DNA from: DATKEJ01 sp963768715
GTDB taxonomy: Bacteria > Bacteroidota > Rhodothermia > Rhodothermales > DATKEJ01
Assembly: GCA_963768715.1 (NCBI GenBank)
Contig: CAVYJC010000008.1
Coordinates: 1 to 64,000 of the forward strand
DNA: 64,000 bases
Reading direction: 5' to 3'
Under the pieces are notes generated by a model. That model did not search any database, was not told the origin of the DNA, and was given only the letters and a program-made list of their open reading frames with translations. Position numbers and translations under genes: made by a program. This document shows positions 58,731 to 64,000 of the stretch, one piece after another (position 1 is the first letter of the stretch; each line of letters opens with the position of its first letter).

Positions 58731-61108
58731 GTGGACTTGAGACAAGCATCTCACAACGATGAACTCGTACTCTTCGGGAAGGACCCGACTTCCAAGATCG
58801 TTGCTGTGCACGTACACCGCCTCCAGCCATGACGTCCAGCCATCCGTCCGTATATATCGACGCGACACCTCAGGTGTCGTTGCCTCTGAAGAATTGCCCT
58901 TCTACCCGTTCTTCTTCGTTTCGGATCCTGCGGAAGTCCCCAATCTAGATTCTGAAGCCTTCAGCAAGCATCTTCTCGATGGGCCCAACCCGCTCCGCTG
59001 GCTTGTAATCGCCAAGACGCTCGACGCGTATTGGTCAGGAGTTCGGGCCGTCAGGGCCAGGGAAAGTGCGTCGTCCGATTTTCGGTTTCATGTGATTGCG
59101 AGTCTCGAGGCTCAGTATCTGGTTCAGTCCGGCCGGACCCTCTTCAAGGAGATGTCGTTTTCCGAGCTGCACCGGCTTCAGTTCGATATCGAAGTGGCTG
59201 CGAGCCACGGGTTTCCGAACGCCCGACGGCCCGCAGATGAGGTCGTGATCATCTCGATGTGTGACAGCAGGGACTGGTCGTGCGTCCTCGACACGCGAAA
59301 CGCCACGGAGGAGGACATTCTTCGTCGATTCGTCGAGATCATCCAGGAGCGCGATCCGGATGTGCTCGAGGGGCATAATGTGTACGGATTCGACATCCCG
59401 TATCTGCGCGAGCGGTGTGCGAGATATGGGATTCCGTTTGCGATCGGAAGAGGGGGCATGGAGCCTCGATTTTTTAAGTCCAACATGCGTTTCGCCGAAC
59501 GGCTGGTCGAATATGAAGTCTGCGAGATCCCCGGCCGCCACGTCGTCGACACGTACTTTCTGGCCCTCTCGTACGATGTGTTCAAGCGCGACTTGCCGAG
59601 CTATGGATTGAAGCAGGTGGCGTTGTATTTCGGGGTGGCGTCGGCAGACCGCGAGTATGTTCCGGGCGCCGAAATCGCGACGTATCTGGCGCGAGGATCC
59701 CGAGCGATTGCTCCGATACGCCCTTCACGATGCTGAAGAGACGGGAAGAATCGCCGCCCTCTTGTCCGGATCAACGTTTTTCCTCTCCCAGATGCTTCCG
59801 ATGAATTACGGCCATGCCGCAAGATCCGGGCCCGGGATGAAGATCGAGCTTCTCCTGGTTCGCGAGTATCTGCGCAATCGGCGAAGTCTCCCGACGGGCC
59901 AGCAGGGCACGCAGATGGAAGGCGGTTACACCGACGTTTTCCTGACTGGTGTTATTGGACCCATCGTCTACGCCGACGTCGAGAGCCTCTATCCGTCCAT
60001 CATGCTCCAGTATGAAATCCGTCCTCGCTCTGATGAGCTGCAGGTATTTACGCAGTTGCTCAGGCGCCTCACCAAATTGCGGCTCGAGACGAAGGAAGCC
60101 TTCCGTCAAGCATCTGACGAAAAGGAACGCGCCGAGTTGAATGCTCGACAGTCGTCCTTCAAGATTCTCATCAATAGTTTCTACGGGCTGCTGGGATTTG
60201 GGGCGGCTCTTTTCAACGATCCGGCCAAGGCGGATGCGGTGGCATCCCGTGGGCAGGAAATTCTGCGGACGATGATAGCGGCGATCGAATCGCGGAGTGG
60301 CACTGTGATCGAGGTTGACACCGACGGGGTGCTGTTTCGACCGCCATCCGACGTCGTCGGGGAAGAGGAGGAGCGAGCGTTTCTCGTGGAGGCAGCGGCC
60401 GATCTGCCCGAGGGGATCCGGGTAGGATTCGACGGCAGGTACCGCAAGATGCTGTCATACAAGAAGAAGAACTATGCGTTGCTGGCCTACGATGGGGATG
60501 TCGTCGTGAAGGGCTCATCCCTTGTTTCTCGATCCCTGGAGCCGTTCGGACGTCGATTCGTGAAGCGCGTCATCCGTCTTCTGCTCGAGGAAGATGTTTC
60601 GGGCGTTACATCGGGTTTTCTCGACGTGCGGGACGGAATCGTGAACCGAACCTGGTCTGTCGACGATTTCGCCCGAACCGAAACGCTCAAGACAAAGCCG
60701 GAGGCCTACGTCGACGCAGTGAAGGCCGGCAGGCGCCCGAGATCGGCTTTGTACGAGCTCGTCGTTCGGGAGCACCTGGAGCGTGAGCGGACGTTCAACC
60801 GAGGCGATCGCATCAGTTACTACATCGTCAGATCGGCAACGAGCGAGGGAATGATCGCCAGGTTGGCCGAGGATTGGGATCCAGCGTCGCCCGATGAAGA
60901 CACATCGTACTATCTGCGACGGCTCGGCGAGTTTGCCGAGAAGTTCAGGCCGTTTTTCAGCGCGAGGTCGTTCGAAAGCGTCTTTCCGTCGGAAACCCAC
61001 GGGCAGGGAAGCCTTTTCGCCGAGGAGTCGGAGGTACGACTCGTCGTCAAGCGCACCGGTAGTCACCTGCCTTCAGATTCCGACATCAGGCTCTTCGACT
61101 CAAAATGA
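58731..61108 (+). CDS. Family B DNA polymerase (Pol II-like), with two +1 frameshifts
   Basis: Joined, about 790 aa. The 3'-5' exonuclease domain shows 'LQFDIEVAAS' (Exo I), 'LEGHNVYGFDIPYL' (Exo II) and 'HVVDTYFLALSYDV' (Exo III). The polymerase domain has motif A 'IVYADVESLYPSIML', motif B 'KILINSFYGLLGF' and motif C 'EVDTDGVLF', so the active sites are complete. Bacterial PolB enzymes copy past damage or restart forks. One break is near 59690 ('PGAEIA' to 'RIWREDPER'). A second is near 58830, where 'ELVLFGKDPTSKIVAVHV' ends at TGA and the frame resumes at 'DVQPSVRIYRRDTSG'. The GTG start giving VDLRQASHNDELVLF is an inference. Confidence 0.85.
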
Positions 61109-61142
61109 AAGGGCCCGGAAATGATATCATCCCGAGCCCTTT
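61108..61142. terminator. Convergent terminator between polB and the aquaporin gene
   Basis: AAAGGGC and GCCCTTT form the base of the hairpin, with CGG/CCG closing the inner part after a mismatch and an AT-rich loop. It overlaps the last bases of polB and has flanking A and T runs, so it can act in both directions. Confidence 0.65.
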
Positions 61143-61162
61143 CCAACCAGACGCATACAGGA

Positions 61163-61792
61163 TCAGCTTGTCTGACGCTTGTATACGACGGCTGCCAAGG
61201 CTCCTCCGGCGAAGGGGCCTATGAGGTAGAGGAGAATGTTCGCGAAGCTCGACACACCAAGCATGCCTCCGACGAGGATAGGGCCGAGGCCGATTGCGGG
61301 ATTGAAAACACCTCCTGAAACATCACCGACGGCGACGAAGCCGACCATGATTGCGAAACCGGTGGCGAGGCCGTAATAGGAATTTCCGGCCGTGGCGTCG
61401 TTGTAGTAGGTCTGCAGCACAGTCAATGCGAGGGCGAAGGTGAACAACAGCTCCGCCACGAATGCCTGCAGCGTCGTGATCCCGATGCCGGGAGCAGGTA
61501 CGAAGGCTTCGTCGGCCAGCCAGAGAACGGCGAGTGCCGCCAGAATGGCGCCGGCGAGCTGAAACACCATATATCTGACCGCTTCACTCGACGAGATCTT
61601 GCCGCGGATCAGCACTGCCAGTGTGACGGCAGGGTTGTAGTGTGCGCCCGAAATGTGTGCTCCCATGTAGACCATCACCATGAGGACGCTGCCAATCGCC
61701 AGAGGCGCCAGATCGGAGCCACTGGCGACGCTCATTCCAAACGTCAACATGAGAAAGAATGTGCCGATGAGCTCAGTGAGATACTTGTTCAT
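61163..61792 (-). CDS. MIP-family channel (aquaporin/glyceroporin-like)
   Basis: This 209-aa inner-membrane channel has six helices. Both NPA motifs are intact: 'HISGAHYNPAVTLAVLIRG' near residue 53 and 'VSGGVFNPAIGLGPILVGG' near residue 162. 'TELIGTFFLMLTFGMSVASG' is the first helix. It conducts water, or small solutes such as glycerol; the selectivity filter cannot be called with confidence from sequence alone. It is slightly shorter than E. coli AqpZ. It converges with polB. Confidence 0.9.
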   Translation of the reverse strand: MNKYLTELIGTFFLMLTFGMSVASGSDLAPLAIGSVLMVMVYMGAHISGAHYNPAVTLAVLIRGKISSSEAVRYMVFQLAGAILAALAVLWLADEAFVPAPGIGITTLQAFVAELLFTFALALTVLQTYYNDATAGNSYYGLATGFAIMVGFVAVGDVSGGVFNPAIGLGPILVGGMLGVSSFANILLYLIGPFAGGALAAVVYKRQTS

Positions 61793-61868
61793 AGCCGGTA
61801 GAGATTAGATAGTGGCTGAGGTGATCCCGCAGTATAGCGGGCAGCAGCTACCGGCGCAATAGATCTGG

Positions 61869-62822
61869 CTATGTAGGCTGACCGCTGCCTCCTCGTCCGA
61901 TCCCTTGCGTTGCGTCCAGGTCGTTGATCAGCTTCTGCGTGCGAATGCTCCGCCCCTCACGCCTCAAGTGATAGGCTGAATCGTACATGTCCTGCAATGG
62001 GAAGATGTAGTCCTCCGGTTTGGAGATAATGGGGAATGCAAGGCCCTTGCGAAGCGTCTGATCCAACTCCCAGATCTGCTCTTTGTGACGTTCGAATTCT
62101 TGCTTGACCAGAGGCGGCCAGGTCAATAGAACGCGGGCGCCCCGGCGGAGCGCAAATTCGTTGAAGTCGTTCAGCAGGTCGATCGACTCCTTGTGAAACG
62201 GCACGTTGTCTGGAAGCATCTGGTGCTCCTTGAAGGATGGCGCCGCGTCGAGATGGGTTACGATATCTCCATATTGATTAAATCCGCTTCGAGCGTAGAC
62301 GGAGTCCTCGAGACCGACAGTTCCCTTTCGAAGGTATCCTGCGAACTTCAACTGCATGATCGGCGCAAACTTGGAGATGACTGTCTCCCATGCGCCCCAT
62401 GATTTCAGGTTGGCCAAGCCTTCGGGGTAATACTGGAGCTCCACGAGCAGTCCGTCAGATCCATAATAGAGCTCGTAGAAAAGCTCGTATTCTGGTGCGA
62501 GGATCACTATGTCGTCCTCGTCGATGTAGGGTTTGACCTCTTCCAGCATGTAGCCCAGGCCGACGCTCTTTGCAAGACCCATGTTTACGACGGGGAATCC
62601 AAACTTCTCGGAGAGCAGCTTCGAGTCCATGCTGAACGCGAGGTTGGAACCGCCGACAAGGATGATCTTGGGAGACGGCGTTCGCTTCAGTATCTCGATC
62701 TTATCGAGCTTTGCGGCCTGATAGGCTTTCGGGTTGTTGGGTATCAATACCCAATTGATCAGGACGCACGTCGAAAGGATGAGTATGAGGAAGACGATGG
62801 TCTTTGCGATAGCCTTTCCCAT
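61869..62822 (-). CDS. Membrane-anchored SGNH/DltD-like protein, partner of MBOAT
   Basis: This 317-aa protein has one N-terminal membrane helix (about residues 6-27) and an extracytoplasmic domain with 'IILVGGSNLAFSMDSKLLSE', where GGSN holds the SGNH nucleophile Ser. 'GLAKSVGLGYMLEEVKPYI', 'DDIVILAPEYELFYE' and 'WPPLVKQEFERHK' follow. AlgJ/AlgX, DltD and related proteins take an acyl group from a MBOAT channel and place it on a polysaccharide. A MBOAT gene lies directly upstream (7 bp), which supports that role. No family name fits closely. Confidence 0.75.
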   Translation of the reverse strand: MGKAIAKTIVFLILILSTCVLINWVLIPNNPKAYQAAKLDKIEILKRTPSPKIILVGGSNLAFSMDSKLLSEKFGFPVVNMGLAKSVGLGYMLEEVKPYIDEDDIVILAPEYELFYELYYGSDGLLVELQYYPEGLANLKSWGAWETVISKFAPIMQLKFAGYLRKGTVGLEDSVYARSGFNQYGDIVTHLDAAPSFKEHQMLPDNVPFHKESIDLLNDFNEFALRRGARVLLTWPPLVKQEFERHKEQIWELDQTLRKGLAFPIISKPEDYIFPLQDMYDSAYHLRREGRSIRTQKLINDLDATQGIGRGGSGQPT

Positions 62823-62829
62823 GCGTGCC

Positions 62830-64000
62830 CTAGAATTGGAAATAGATGAATGCCTGCTTCTGATTGATCACTCCGAAGAGAAGGATCGACATGGTAAACG
62901 CGTAGTACAGAACCCAGCGAACCAACGCGTGCTGCTTCCCAAGCAGCTGGTCAAAATGCTCCCTTCGCTCCAAAAGGTGCACGACCTCAAGGATAAGAAT
63001 CGCACAGAAGGCCAACAACAGCTCGTAGCGGCCGAACACGGCCATCGTGATCTTCCAGCTGTCGAAGATGAACATCCGACGGACGAGCACGCCAACATCC
63101 TGTATCGAATTCGCGCGGAAGAAGATCCACGAGAACAGGACCAGATGAAACGTCACCGCTACCGCAATCCATTGTCTGACCCGGGCGCGGATTCCGAGCC
63201 GGTGAAAGAGCCGACCGCGCAGGTCCGTCGTGGCCAGGCCGACGATCAAATACATCCCGTGCAGCGCCCCCCAAATGACGAAGGTCCAGTTCGCACCGTG
63301 CCAGAGGCCGCTGATCAGAAAGACGATGAACAGATTATAGTACCATCGCCATTTCACGACCCTGTTGCCACCAAGCGGAATGTACAAGTAGTCTCGAAAC
63401 CAGGTTGACAGCGATATATGCCACCGCCTCCAGAACTCGGCGATCGACTTCGAGAAGTACGGACGCCTGAAGTTTTCCATGAGATCGTACCCGAGGATCC
63501 TCGCCGAGCCGATGGCAATATCCGAGTAACCTGAAAAGTCGCAGAAGATTTGAAAGGCGAAGAAATAGGTGGCGAGCACGATCGTCAGGCCGCTGTGATC
63601 ACCCGGATGACTGTATACGGCGTTGACATAGGCTGCCAGCCGGTCGGCGATTACGAGCTTCTTGAAGAACCCCCAAAGCATAAGGCGCAGGCCGCCGATC
63701 GTTCGCTCGTAGGTGATCTCCCTTTTCTCGAGAAATTGGGGGAGGAGTTGCGTCGACCGCTCGATCGGCCCTGCAACCAGCTGTGGGAAGAAGGCCACAT
63801 ACAGTGCGAAAATACCGAGGTGCCGTTCGGCGTGCCGCTGGCCGCGGTAAACGTCAATGGTATAAGAGAGAGTCTGGAACGTATAGAACGAAATTCCTAC
63901 AGGAAGAAGCACATGCAGGGCCGGGACGTCATAGGGGACCTGGAAGGTCGCGAAGGCTATACGGAGCGACTCGTTAAAGAAATTGAAGTACTTGAACGAG
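62830..64000 (-). CDS. MBOAT-family O-acyltransferase (AlgI-like), 5' end outside the window
   Basis: At least 390 codons of a polytopic membrane acyltransferase; the frame stays open to the right edge, where 'FKYFNFFNESLRIAF' is the usual AlgI-like opening segment, so the true start lies outside. 'LPVGISFYTFQTLSYTIDVY', 'VAFFPQLVAGPIERSTQLLP', 'FRRPYFSKSIAEFWRRWHIS', 'YIPLGGNR' and 'LWHGANWTFVIWGALHGMYL' (with the catalytic His) are diagnostic. Such enzymes pass acyl groups across the membrane to acetylate alginate, peptidoglycan or other glycans. It forms an operon with the SGNH-like gene. Confidence 0.93.
   Translation of the reverse strand, partial: SFKYFNFFNESLRIAFATFQVPYDVPALHVLLPVGISFYTFQTLSYTIDVYRGQRHAERHLGIFALYVAFFPQLVAGPIERSTQLLPQFLEKREITYERTIGGLRLMLWGFFKKLVIADRLAAYVNAVYSHPGDHSGLTIVLATYFFAFQIFCDFSGYSDIAIGSARILGYDLMENFRRPYFSKSIAEFWRRWHISLSTWFRDYLYIPLGGNRVVKWRWYYNLFIVFLISGLWHGANWTFVIWGALHGMYLIVGLATTDLRGRLFHRLGIRARVRQWIAVAVTFHLVLFSWIFFRANSIQDVGVLVRRMFIFDSWKITMAVFGRYELLLAFCAILILEVVHLLERREHFDQLLGKQHALVRWVLYYAFTMSILLFGVINQKQAFIYFQF

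Overview
The window is about 64 kb of gene-dense bacterial chromosome with roughly 55-60% G+C. It codes mostly for housekeeping functions. Several traits point to a Gram-negative member of the FCB group, most likely Rhodothermota/Bacteroidota (Rhodothermales-like): two proteins end in a Por-type (T9SS) sorting domain (one carries the YPNPFNP hallmark), there is a complete menaquinone pathway, LPS-export genes (lptC-lptA-lptB, with lptD elsewhere) are present, many genes use GTG or TTG starts with GTGA/ATGA overlaps, and the RecA and DnaK sequences fit. This placement is an inference from gene content. No phage, insertion sequence, transposase or CRISPR array is visible.

Layout. 0-4.5 kb: a LytTR regulator with a PDZ-containing LytS-like kinase, then tatD. 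4.6-12.3 kb: dnaK, then pgsA-pyrE-cinA, recA, a diheme cytochrome c and an AlkD-like gene. 12.5-15.1 kb: small unknown genes and a decayed T9SS cargo gene. 15.4-19.4 kb: a surface-glycan cluster (glycosyltransferase, pyruvyl transferase, two methyltransferases), then an initiator tRNA, eno, ftsB/divIC, a broken ROK kinase gene and lptD. 25-33 kb: BON and GNAT proteins, plsC, then a tight run of a CmcI-like methyltransferase, gatC, a YfhO-like membrane protein, wecB, a methyltransferase and a YbbR protein. 33.7-41.7 kb: a CBS-domain gene and menF-D-B-A-C-E on the minus strand. 41.9-50.9 kb: a membrane protein with lptC-lptA-lptB, aroF-type DAHP synthase, glmS, prfA, then rpsF-rpsR-rplI. 51-58.6 kb: dsbD, comF, an HMG-CoA lyase, a CcmA-like ATPase and a large secreted esterase with 12 thrombospondin type 3 repeats. 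58.7-64 kb: a family B DNA polymerase, an aquaporin-like channel, and an SGNH-like protein with a MBOAT acyltransferase that runs off the right edge.

Two things are not explained by ordinary annotation. First, at least seven intergenic spots hold tandem arrays whose period is always exactly 7 bp although the unit sequence differs from place to place. Some arrays are composites that share units with other arrays, and several touch or overlap stop codons. Second, five otherwise well-conserved genes (ftsB, lptD, menD, polB and a membrane protein upstream of lptC) carry net +1 frameshifts. Insertion errors in the assembly are the simplest explanation, but the uniform direction deserves a check against reads. 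The ROK kinase gene and one T9SS cargo gene carry several shifts of mixed direction and look truly degraded, or lie in poor local sequence.
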